Of a stretch of 64,000 nucleotides of DNA, positions 36,723 through 46,800 are shown piece by piece. Both the position numbers and the translations under genes were made by a program. Origin of the DNA: Struthidea cinerea (lineage: Eukaryota > Chordata > Aves > Passeriformes > Corcoracidae); assembly GCA_013397865.1 (NCBI GenBank), contig VZTI01000612.1:391855-455854 (forward strand), written 5' to 3'. A model generated the notes under the pieces. It had not been told where the DNA came from and ran no database searches. It saw nothing but the letters and a program-made list of their open reading frames with translations. How positions within the stretch are numbered: the stretch's first letter is position 1; each line of letters starts with the position of its first letter.

Positions 36723-39700
36723 GTGCCTTAGCTGTCTTGGATCAGGGACTACTGTTCCAGATGGTTTTTACGCAGGTCTCAGCACCACAGGGTCCAAACT
36801 CCTAAAGTTCCATTCACAGAAAGAATACAGATAAGAAAGCCTGCCTAACAGGCTGAGATTATAATAATATCCAGGAAAGCTGGTGGCTGCCAGAAAGTAT
36901 CATTGGCAAAATCATGGCTACAGTGAAGAAGGATTAGAACAGCAAATTTTATAAGATTATATGTTTTTCTAGATCTGTGATAAGGAAAGTCTTAAAGTAG
37001 AGGTTTATTCCCACAGCAAGAGTTAAATAAGCTCCGCCAGAGGCAACAGAGAAAGAGAAAACCATGACAAAATGTTGTTGTTAGCTTCAACAGTCAATAT
37101 GTCATAAAAAGGGTGAAGTATTTGTAAAATTCTCAATGACGGAAGTCCGCAAGGTGTGTCATTTTAAAATAGACCCAGGAGCACAAACAGAGCCCTGGAC
37201 AATGTTAACAGAGTTCACGGAAAGTAAATGGAGTAAAATCCCATTGCACAATAGCGGGGTATCCAGAGTGCACAGTCCTGTCAGCCCGCCAGCAGTGTGA
37301 GATTTGGGCATGGTACTGACAAAGAAGCCGTGCCCTATAGATGTGTGTGGATGCTGCTTCTGTGTGGGCAACCAGCTCTAAAACAAGGTAAGGACTGGGC
37401 ACAATTAAAGGAACAAAGTAAAATGGGTTTAACAAAACCTTTTTTGTAACAGACCACGGGCAAGTTTTCTCAGGTTCAGGATTATTGCACTCAGTTGCAA
37501 AACAACACTCTTGTATTAATACCTAGGAAAGCTCCACTGATGGTCCTGGCTGGACTATGGGGCAAAACAGAGATTAAGCAAGAGGGAGAAATCAGAAAAA
37601 TTCCAGAGACTTGGGATATTACAGAAAACCAGTTTTCACAAAGGACTTCAAGAGAACTGAGCTTATGCTTAAATCTGAGATAATTGAATGCTATAACATC
37701 ATGACACTGCACCCCCATGGTGCAGCTCCTGTGAAGCCAGCCCAGCAGGCAAATCCTCAGGCTGGCTACTGTTGTGCTTGCTTCAGTGACGCGAGTGCTT
37801 CTCGGCATGGGGTCACAATGAAGCTCTGGGAGAGACATGCCAGCTCACAGATCCCATCTGTCCAAACCCCTCTACCTCCTATTGCTAAAATTATAATCTG
37901 GCTGCTAGTGAAGAAGACTTGTGAATAAGCAAGGATTTGGTTATTTCCTTTGGGTTGTTCACTTCTTGCATTTAGCAGGACCTCGTGTGCATTATTGTCA
38001 TTGTTTTGGAGGCACACTTTCCCCTTTCAGCAAGTTTTGCTCTGAACTCAAGAGGAAACCAGGAAAGCTGTTCTCAGATTCTGCTTAAAAGAATTCTTAG
38101 TCCAGGACAAACTGCTAGATGGAAAATATGTCAGAATGCTGATTTTAAGAAAATCAGTGAATGTCAAATTCCAATACAAAAGGACAGATGCTTTGATGTT
38201 GTTAAACCAGTTCTTGGTCCCTAGATGGATGAAACTACAAGAATACACAACGTTGTTATTAAACTAAACAGTGAGTTATTCAGAGGCACCAAACAATGAA
38301 TTATAAAGGGGGACGCCTCAAACCTTCCTTGCAAAAGCACACCAGTGTATCACTTCTGAATGTGCTGAGAAGGCTGTTGACCTTCTCAGCCATGGGAAGG
38401 CTGATGCAGTTCACATGAGTGTTCCTTAGCTCAAGGGCTATTTATCCAAAACGCTGAATTTACAAGCCACTTCCCAATAAAGAGAATAGGACTTGTGTGA
38501 GACTTCTTAGTTGAGAAAATGAACAAAACCAAGAGGAAAGAAAAAGAAGAAAGAGACTTCTGACTTCTTTATCACATTCTGCTTTAGGACTTGTGCTGTG
38601 GTCTTTAAAATTAAGTTGCAAATGTCTGTGCACCTCTGGACTGTCTTAGCAGTCCTGCGCATCTGTTGGGACTCCAGCAAGACTGAAATAATGCTGGGAG
38701 ACCTGTTCACCACCTTTCAACCCCTCCATCTACCATGCTCTTTTGCTCAGTAGCTCACCTTTGAGCACATCAGTAACAGGGAGCCTACACACAAATCCTC
38801 ACTGCAAATCCAGGGAAATCCACGCACCAGTGTCACACTCAAGTTTCTGAAATGCCGGGGTCCCGTTTGTTCTTCTCACTTCTTCACTTCACAGCCTCCT
38901 GGGAGCCCGTCCAGGAGGTTCCTGACAGGGACCAGAGAACCTGTCACCAGAAAACACTTTCCAGCCTATGCCACAGGTACATGGATTTTTTTCTCCTGCT
39001 TGCACTAGGGTGTTCACAGTCCAATTTGCAAGCTTCTCTGAGCTATTAGTAGTACAGTTGATAAGCCAGGGAACATTACAGAAGCTGCTCCCTGCATCTG
39101 TGATTTATGTTTCTTGCTAAATATAAAGCTCCCAAGGCTCAACACATCAATATTTTGGAATGGAACACATGGAAATATTTGATGGACTGAGGAGAACAGA
39201 TCCCTGTGGCCAGTCACTCACACTTGCCCTTTTGTGAGCAATCTGTCTTTCCCTGCAACAGGCAGTGGGATTTGGGCACAACAGCTGGAGTTTCAGTATC
39301 CCTGCATGCTTTATTCATGAGAGAGCCTGGATTCAAGCCATCCAGACACTGACCCTCCGCAGATGCAACTGTAACATCAGCAGTGCAAGAGCCTCTCTGA
39401 GCTCTGACACGCCGTGCAGAGCACATACCTCCTGCCCCTGACTCCATGTGCTGCACCCTAGCCTCAACGGGTTCCTTGGGAAACAAGCTGTCCTACAGGC
39501 ACTCCAGGTCTTCTCCTGGCTGTGCTCTGGGATGGTGCCTGCTTAGCTGAGAGACTAATGTTCCCAGTGTGGCTCTTTGGGCTGCATCTCTGTAAGAGCA
39601 GTAAAAAGCCCAGGAATTCACAGTCCTCTTACCATGGTGTAAATCTGGGACATGGGGAGGTGAGATGTATCCATTCAGAGAAAGGAAGAGTGGCCAGTGA

Positions 39701-41670
39701 ATAACTGCCAGTGGGAAAGGCTCCCTGGATGGCGGAGGGCAAGCAGACCATCCAGTGTGTGTGCGCACACCTTTTTGTGTGCTGTGCCCTTCTGTCCCAG
39801 CTGCTGTAAATCATTTTAGCTCTGCCTGCAGTCAAGGGATTTTTTCCAGCTGAGAATCTGCTTTTGGGTGGAGCCATGCCAGGTCTGCATCACCCTGGAC
39901 ATGGATCTAACAAGCAATGTTTCACACCTACCACAGAGGTATCCAGTATTTTGGACAAATCTCTCGACGCGTCGCTCATTTTATCAGTCCAGGGTATGTT
40001 GTTTTCGTCAGAGGAGGAATGTAGCAGAGGAAAGGCGTGTGGCATTTTTAGCGTAGCAGGTCTATCTGTGTGGCAGATGTCCTCTGACCTATCAGACAGT
40101 CTGGCTGAACCACAGTTTAGGAACCTCAGTCAAACAGAGTAGAGTGTACTGTGGAAAACACACAAAAGCTCTCAAAATTAGCAAAAAAAACTCAAAACAG
40201 CAACCCTTTTCAGAAATGCTTTCACAGTTCCCTTTTGTGTGTTTTTTAGCATCTAACATTTATTTTGGAGTGGGGCAGAGAGGTGGATTGGCTGCTTGCC
40301 TGCCTTCTGGGATGGAGAGCTTTGCATAAAAGGGAAGAGAAAAAGAACATAAAAACCAGATTGAGGGGAAAACAAAGTCACCTCTTTGCAGCGAAAGCTT
40401 ATGGTTTTGTGCAAATTCAGGATATAATAGTTATTTTCCAGCTATTGCTGTTCTGAATTTGTTCTACTGAATAGCCTGGTGGAGGGGCCATGACAAAGTA
40501 AGAACGCATGTGCTTGTTCTCACAGAAGGAAGATTGAATTTTGCCTTGAACTGGGAAACAAAAGATGCGTGTAGCTAGTCCTGTTGTGTGTAAACCACCA
40601 GGTACTGGTTTCCTTGCGTGAATCTCCGCAGTACTGTGTATGAATCACTGCTTCCTAACACACAGGTTCAAGCCAGCAACGCAAACCTATTGTTCTGGCT
40701 GATTGAATTCCTCCAATGCATTTGATTCTGCAGCATACCAGAGTGTCTCTGAGATAAGGGCTGGTTCGGCAACCACCCTGGCAGGGGAAAGGCAGATTGC
40801 AGCTTGGAATGACAGCCCTGGGAAGGGGGTGGGGGGGGCCCTCGCCAGAGTGCTGGAGCATAATAGCCTCTTTCTGGTCATCAAGCCTAGTGTTCGGTGG
40901 CCAGACAACTGTCGCCTTCTCTGGCAGGAACGTGTGCACTCTGTGGCTGTGTAAGGCATTCTGTGACTATGGGACACCTCCTTACATCCTAAAACTAACA
41001 TCCTGGCTTTTGAAAAGCACCTGTCACTAAGGTGAAAAAGGACCAAAAGCCGCAAGCACAACGTACAAGAAAGCAAGACTCGTGCAAGCTATGGCTCAGT
41101 CCGCATTCTCTCACACAAGCAAGTGATTTGCTAAGTAAAACTCCAGTAAGGCTCAGTCTTTCTCTTGGAGTGTTGTACCAAGTCCCTGTGGTGAGCCTTC
41201 ACTGGAGGAGTTCTTAGAGACACTTCCTGTTCGTTGAGTAGGAAGTACAAGGCCAGGGAATCAATTAGAAGTGCGCTAAACTTCGATATAAAAAGCCTGG
41301 CTTCCTCCTACCATGCCTACAGCCTGCATTTTGGCCTGGGTGATTGTTGCTCTACAGTTTGATGAAGCCTCCAGTTCCCTCTTCCCAGACAGCAATCTGC
41401 CAGACAAAGCAGGTGCAACTTCATCTCAAAAATGTCAGACAGAAAATCATACTACAGACAATGTCAAACTGGTGTGTTTATACAGCCATCTCTGTTTCTA
41501 GTCACTATGACTAGATAAAAGATGCCCTCTTCATGAATTGACTTTGCCTGCCAGGTCATGAGGAACAGCCAGCAGTTGCACTCTTACCTCTTCAGTAAAA
41601 AGTGCAGCAGAAGGAGATCCCTTCTGGCACCAAGAACTTCATAGCAGGCAGGTGTAGCATAGAAAAGACA
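36723..41670. other. Unique non-coding sequence, no gene recognised
   Basis: No gene, RNA gene or transposon recognised. The open frames stay below 130 codons and have no known domain. A G-rich run (GGGGGTGGGGGGGG-like) lies at 40825-40838. Confidence 0.55.
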
Positions 41671-41671
41671 C

Positions 41672-42540
41672 ACAGGATTTTAAGGTCAGAAGGGGATCAT
41701 TTCGTTTTAATGCACACATGCCACAGGCTACTGAGCAACCTCGAATTTGCATGCTCGGATTGCAGAGGGGCTTTTAGACAACAGACAACCTTGGTCAAAA
41801 AAATTTCCACAGAGGAGAATCCATCACAACCTCAGCCCATTGCCCCAGTTGCTAGCTGACTGCTGCCTTACTTCTAGTTTGACTCTTTCTTTGCCAAATA
41901 TAAGATCTCACTTTGTCTTCGCAGGCTTTTCACCCTAGTGGATAATGGTCACATTTCTTTTCCCCTGAAGACATCAAGCAAAATTTTTTTTGTGCAGCTC
42001 ATCATAAGTGTCAGCTCAATGTCTAAGTGTGAGATCCATCTAGCATAATCAGCTACCTAAAATTAAACGTCTGGTCTGACCCAGTTTTCTGGCCTGCCTC
42101 TAAGCTTTGGAGAAGTATAGCCTTTTTAAGATGGTAATTTGTCATGCCTAGAACAAATGTCACACCTCTCTAAGGGTGGGTGAGACTTTATTATTAATGG
42201 ACTTACATCTCCTTCCAGGCTATCAATAAAAATGTTAAACAGCAGAGGGTCTAGGGCTGGTATCTGGAGGAATTATCAGGAAACAGGTGAGAAACAGCAC
42301 CCCCTTTAGAATGACACTCCAAACCCTACCTATTATTTGACTGTTAATCATTTCAAGGGTGCCTTATATTACGTATTTCCTTAATAAAAGTACTGTGTGA
42401 TACCAAGCCAAATGCGTCACAGAAGCTTAGGTGAATCACATCAACTCTTCCTTCCACTGACTGAGCCAATAAATCTCCTAAATATGAGATTACAGCCTAA
42501 ACTGACACGTATTCCCTTCATGGCCCCGCAGGTGAGCAGC
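41672..42540 (-). mobile_element. Old CR1 LINE, 3' half of element A (minus strand)
   Basis: A highly diverged minus-strand CR1. Its 3' end is at about 41672, where GGATTTTAAGGTCAGAAGGGGATC matches the antisense of the old amniote CR1 terminus. Moving 5' on the minus strand, EVVMDSPLWKFF near 41820 corresponds to the ORF2 C-terminal EVVDSPSLEIFK. Next comes ALDPLLFNIFIDSLEG, at about 42190-42265, matching the reverse-transcriptase segment V-L-G-P-L-L-F-N-I-F-I-N-D-L. VDVIHLSFCDAFGLVS at about 42400-42447 matches motif A of the polymerase (V-D-V-I-Y-L-D-F-S-K-A-F-D-T-V). The motif A aspartate that binds the catalytic metal is replaced by serine and many stops intervene, so the copy is long dead. 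It fades out near 42540. A piece of the same kind at 46330-46800 may be its 5' continuation. Confidence 0.85.
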
Positions 42541-43069
42541 AAGGGAAGGTACTCCTTTTAGGAAGTTGTCTTCCGAGCACTGAATATTCCATCTTTAGCT
42601 TTTGAACAAAGACTGATGGTGTTCAAAATCTGTGTGCAAAGCATACCTCTGTGTACTTCCATCTATTATACATCCCTGAAAAGACCAGCTGTGGCCTCGG
42701 GTGAGTCACACGCTTCTGATTAGAGAAGGTAGTACTTTTATGGAACCGGAATGACTTGGGCAGCTGGTCCTTAGGGAAAAAGGTTGTTCAGCTGCAGGAT
42801 CTTCTTCTGAGAGGCCAAGAAAACCCCCTGAGACACAAGTCTGAGTGAAGTGCAGTGGGTGTCCCACCAGCCAAAACTCAGTCCGGGACATTCACTATTA
42901 CAAACTTCTTTCTCCTATCCAATATACCGTATATTTGGTTTCTTCTTTGCTCATCTTATTTCTCCCATGATTGGTCAATTGGTTGGTTTTTGTGCATTTA
43001 CATTTGTTGGGGCTTTGAATGCACTATTCTGAAAAAAATTCATAGTTTGGGGGAAGATGAGTCCTGCAG
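42541..43069. other. Spacer between old CR1 copies, unassigned
   Basis: About 530 bases where CR1 similarity can no longer be followed by eye. It may be further decayed sequence of element A upstream of polymerase motif A, or unrelated DNA. No gene seen. Confidence 0.45.
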
Positions 43070-43344
43070 TTTACATATCATCTACTCACAATTTCACATC
43101 TTGTTAGCCTTGCCTTAAGCCCAGGAATGATTGTACTGTTAGACTGAAGAATAATGTCCAGAGAAGCAAGCATCTCAAGACACAGAGAATCCAGAACCTG
43201 CACTGGCTGCTTAGTAGCTAGACACCCACACTGTAGTCCAATTTATCTGGCTTCAGCTTTCAGTTCCTTGATCTTCCTTCCCTTATGGTTTACAGAGGCC
43301 TCATGTCTTTAAATCTTCTCTCACTCTGGCTTTAGATAGGCAAA
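43070..43344 (-). mobile_element. Old CR1 LINE, element B, 3' part (minus strand)
   Basis: Sequence such as CCAATTTATCTGGCTTCAGCTTTCAGTTCCTTGATC, followed by ATGTCTTTAAATCTTCTCTC, matches the antisense of the amniote CR1 ORF2 end (GAATTTGTCTAGCTTCAACTTCCAGCCATTGGATC and following). AGAGAATCCAGAACCTGCACTGG matches the antisense of the E-V-V-D-S-P region. The piece stops at about 43344, where a CR1 in the opposite direction begins. The same minus-strand element resumes at about 43795, so this is its 3' flank. The 3' boundary near 43070 is approximate. Confidence 0.65.
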
Positions 43345-43790
43345 ACTAATGGAGTTCTATAAGAAAGATACTGGCAAACTGGCGAGAGTCCAGCAGAGGA
43401 CCACTGAAATATCTGGGACATATACGGTGTGTGAGGAGAGGTTGAGGGGACTGGGATCACTCAGCTTGAAGAAGGGAAAGCTGAAGGGGAGTTGCTTGCT
43501 GTTTTCTCCTCTCTAATGGCTGGTGGAGACAGACTTCTCATGGAGGGTCACAGCGGCAGAATGAGAAGCAATGCTGCAAGTTGCAGCAAGGGCATTTTCT
43601 ATCTGGAAATAAAGTTTTTGTGGTGGGGGGAGGTAAAGAACTGGAGTTTACCAGAGGTTTTCAAACCAGGGGCAGACAAGGCCTCAAGAAACCTGCAGTC
43701 CCCTGCAGCATAGTTTTTTCCTAAGTCATCCTATATAAGAAAATTATATAGAGAGACCTCTATGTGGTTCCTTTACGGGCACTCTCCCTC
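43345..43790 (+). mobile_element. CR1 LINE fragment inserted in element B (plus strand)
   Basis: The plus strand reads MEFYKKDTGKLARVQQRTTE and then CEERLRGLGSLSLKKGKLKG, the CR1 ORF2 segment usually written YKKDTDKLERVQRRATK...YEERLRELGLFSLEKRRLRG. In another frame RLLMEGHSGRMRSNAA, SCSKGIFYLEIKFL and ADKASRNL follow (family R-L-F-S-E-V-H-S-E-R-T-R-G-N-G, L-Q-Q-G-K-F-R-L-D-I-R-K-K-F-F, D-K-A-L-S-N-L). It is 5'-truncated, frameshifted and lacks the polymerase core. Its 3' end near 43790 has lost a clear terminal octamer. Lying between two parts of a minus-strand CR1 on either side, it is best explained as a later insertion into that element. Confidence 0.88.
43492..43713 (+). pseudogene. Broken CR1 ORF2 C-terminal fragment
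   Basis: A 73-codon open frame within the plus-strand CR1. Residues from about 13 to 43 (DRLLMEGHSGRMRSNAASCS, then KGIFYLEIKFL) and GADKASRNLQ near the end are recognisable CR1 ORF2 C-terminus; the W-N-R-L-P-R-E-V-V segment is degraded. The start codon is internal to the original ORF, so no protein is expected. Confidence 0.75.
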
Positions 43791-43794
43791 AAGG

Positions 43795-45830
43795 TTTAAG
43801 CATCTTCTAAAAGCTGCAAGCAAAACTGACTGCAGCATTCTGACATTTTTTAAGCAGAGCCACATAAAGATCACCTTGTATGAGTCTTTTTATATCTCAA
43901 GGAATTGTATTAGCCATAAGAGAGCCCTTGACTGAGGACATTCAGTTGTCCTCTTCTCACCTTTAATCATTTTCAGAATCATCCCTTTCCAGAATGTCAT
44001 CTACAGGCTGTTATGAGCGGCTTGTGCTCTCTAGATGAATATATTAGCATTTGCTTCACTAAACATGTGTTGTTTGAAGGGCCTAAATTATCAAGTGATA
44101 GAGTCAGGCAGTGTGATTGCCATGCTTTCCACACTATTTACCCATCTGCCAATCTTTGTGTCATCAACAAATGATTACCAGCAGTAATTTCAAGCTTCTG
44201 GCTCCTTGATGAAAATGTTGACTACCACTCTCACCAGCAATACATCCTCCTTCAGCAAGAGCTCTCTGCTGACAGCTGCTTTAAATCTGTCAGTCACTTT
44301 GTCCTTCATGCCATTTCACCTGCCCTTTCCTGATGTTTGGTTATGCTAATTTGTAATCAGACTGTTTCATGGTGCTAAGGGAGACACCTCATCAGGGACT
44401 ATCATGCAATAGTTGACTTTACTGGCCATACCTGTGAACTCATCAGAAGAGCACTATTGTATTTATTCAATGAGACATACTTCCCACAAAGCCATGTTAT
44501 AGGAATTGATTGCTTTTTTGTTGTCCTTTTATTCTTTATCAGTTGAGTCCCATGTCAGTTTTTCCATTTTGCTTGGACTGGGGTTCAGGTAAGTGATCTG
44601 CAGTTACCTTGCTCATCCAGATTGCCCTGTTTGAACTGGCATTGTGCTAACGTTCCTTCCATTTTCTGGACTCTCCCATTTCACAAGATGGTTTCAAAAT
44701 TAATCCCAACAGGCCTCAGCTAACAATTTTGTGATTCCTGAATGCAGATTTTTTGGTCTTCTGGTTTGCAAGTGCTTTGTCTATAAGAGACGTTTAACTT
44801 CCGAAGACAGGAATATTTACTGAACTGCTTCTGGTTCTTCATGTTATCACTCCTGCTTTTGCTCTCTTCTTCCAGTAATGAGCCTGGGTGGTTGCTGCAG
44901 TTTCCTTTTTTCGGAATATCCTTTTGAAAACATCCTTCTGTTGCCTTGGGTCCTATTGGCCATGTATTTTCCTCCAGATACTCTTACCATTTTAAACCTT
45001 CAGTTTTAAAATTCTGAAGTTTGAAAAAACTATTCTTTTCTCATCTGTTTACTGAAAATTCTTTTTTTTTCCTTATTACCACCCTCAACCTTACCACAAA
45101 GCTTTTGACTAATGTTGTGCTAGTTCTTTTTTTGTAGGCTTGCTGATATTTGCCATCTAAATACAATTTTCCTGGACATATCTACTTTTATTCACAATTT
45201 TTTTCTGTCTGAGTTATTCCTCACAATCAGGTTAATTCCTAGTTTTCTTTGAGTTTGAAAAATTAGCTCTTTTGAAGTCCCGGTGCACATATAACTGTTA
45301 ACATATAACATGCCCTTATTTGTCCATATTGAATATAATCAGTTCATACTCACTGTTCCCTAGACAACTGTCAGCTTTCAGCCCAGTAATTAATTGATCT
45401 TTGTCAGAACAAAGTCCAGAAAGGTTACAGCATGATGGCCCCTTGTGTTAGAAAACAGACTATAGTTTCCCCCAAATCAGGATGCTTTCTCAGTGGCTCT
45501 TTGGAGCTTACAGTGTATGGAAGTCCCCTGGAGGATCGTCTTTCTTTCCTTGCATTTCTCATGGAGACTGCGGAGTAATTCCTATTCTATGGCCCGCTTT
45601 TACGGCATGATTCACACAGTCCATTTTCACCGACTCTATCTTTCCTTAGCAGGTCATAACCAGTTATTTTAACATTCCGATCATGCAAATTGAAACCAGC
45701 AGATTTGAGTAATGCTGATTATATCACATTTTTTCTCACTAATGAGAATTTCCAATTCCTCTTGCCTCCTACCCAGACGACTAATGGCTACATAAAATCA
45801 AATGGAAAACCTCTTCTGTTCACATTCTTT
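43795..45830 (-). mobile_element. Old CR1 LINE, element B, polymerase and endonuclease part (minus strand)
   Basis: The longest transposon relic of the window, about 2 kb of CR1 ORF2 in antisense. Going 5' to 3' on the minus strand, the endonuclease starts near 45790 with SRLGRRQEELEIL and SEKKCDIISIT (family A-R-S-L-G-N-K-Q-E-E-L-E-I-L...Y-D-I-I-G-I-T-E-T-W-W). It continues with DRNVKITGYDLLRKDR near 45650 (family G-Y-K-L-F-R-K-D-R). SDKDQLITGLKADSCLGNSE near 45400 matches the L-T-N-K-E-E-L-I...G-S-L-G-N-S-D-H-E linker. SFVDDTKIGRWVNSVE near 44150 is polymerase motif C with the catalytic F-x-D-D still readable. Stops and frameshifts are frequent, so it is inactive. The 5' end of ORF2 appears nearly reached, unusual for CR1 copies, which are mostly short. 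ORF1 is not seen. Confidence 0.87.
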
Positions 45831-46329
45831 GTCACAGGATTAAATCATTTTCCAACATGCCAAGCTTGTTTGTAGTTCCTTAACCCACAGTTCTTGCATT
45901 GTGTAATGTCTTGACTGCTGCTAGATTCAGGCGGGGAAGATTAATTCTCGCTCCTCACCAGCAATACGCCTGTCATCCTGTTTATACAGGGGATGTGACC
46001 TAGTGCCCCTCAAAACCCAGGCCTTCAGTGTCACCTCCCTCGGCTAAACAGTAGTTAGTTCATCCTTGTGTTCTGTCACTGATGGGGCTAAAGGGACTGT
46101 CGATAGGTTGTGTGAACCTTGCTCTTCTTTGGCTCCTTTCCAAGGGTTCCTCAAATCTTCTATTGTCTGTGCTTCTTCACATGATGTTAAATCAGGAATT
46201 TCCCCATTTATAGTCACCAGTGTGACTTGCTGAAAGAATGCACAATCCAGTACCTATTGTACTGTTATCCCTGTTATTTTCTCTAGGGATATGACTTCCC
46301 ACCCCATTTTCTTCATGCCAATGTCCTCA
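45831..46329. other. Spacer between old CR1 copies, unassigned
   Basis: No clear CR1 motif by eye, though TTCTTGCATTGTGTAATGTCTTGA near 45890 resembles the antisense of the endonuclease start and could be more element B or element C sequence. No gene seen. Confidence 0.45.
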
Positions 46330-46800
46330 TCCATTTCGCAATTAGATTTCCTTGGTGAGTTCAAGAATTGTCTTCATTCTTTTCACAGTTACCATCAGCA
46401 TGTCCCTGAACAAGTTCTTGGCTATTATTTTTTTTCTGTTTGAAATTCTTTCTTCTAACCAGACTCAGTTCGCGTAACTTGTCCTAAGCATCCGCATGCT
46501 TCATGCAATCCACATGTAGCTGAGTTTGGAATTACTTTGCACAAACTTAGCAAGTACAGTCAAATCATGATTACTTGCATGTAAGCAACCACTAAACTGG
46601 TCACTGATCAGTTTCTCTTCTCTGTCAATATCAGGTCATATGTGAAATGCATAAAGGATGTAACTCTTTCTGAATCCAGAGACTGTCACTTGTAGTTTTG
46701 AATGGCACATGGACATCTGCATATTAAGGCTAGCACCCTATGTTATTCTGATTGAAGCACCCTGAAGCATTTACTAGGATTATTGGTTAATGTTATGAGA
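46330..46800 (-). mobile_element. Old CR1 LINE fragment C, endonuclease-polymerase linker (minus strand)
   Basis: On the minus strand DLILTEKRN, a stop, then SVTSLVVAYMQVI (about 46645-46570) matches the CR1 ORF2 linker D-L-I-L-T-N-K-E-E-L...V-x-G-S-L-G-T-S-D-H. The plus strand at 46400-46470 reads CAGCATGTCCCTGAACAAGTTCTTGGCTATTATTTTTTTTCTGTTTGAAATTC, which matches the antisense of the next ORF2 segment. The same region is also present in element B (near 45400), so this is a different copy. Since element A lacks exactly this part, C may be the 5' continuation of A, separated from it by the insertion of B. Strongly decayed. Confidence 0.7.

Noticed and set aside
36778..36800. TCAGCACCACAGGGTCC as a REST/NRSF site
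   Set aside because: The left half-site fits, but the right half (GGACAG) does not.
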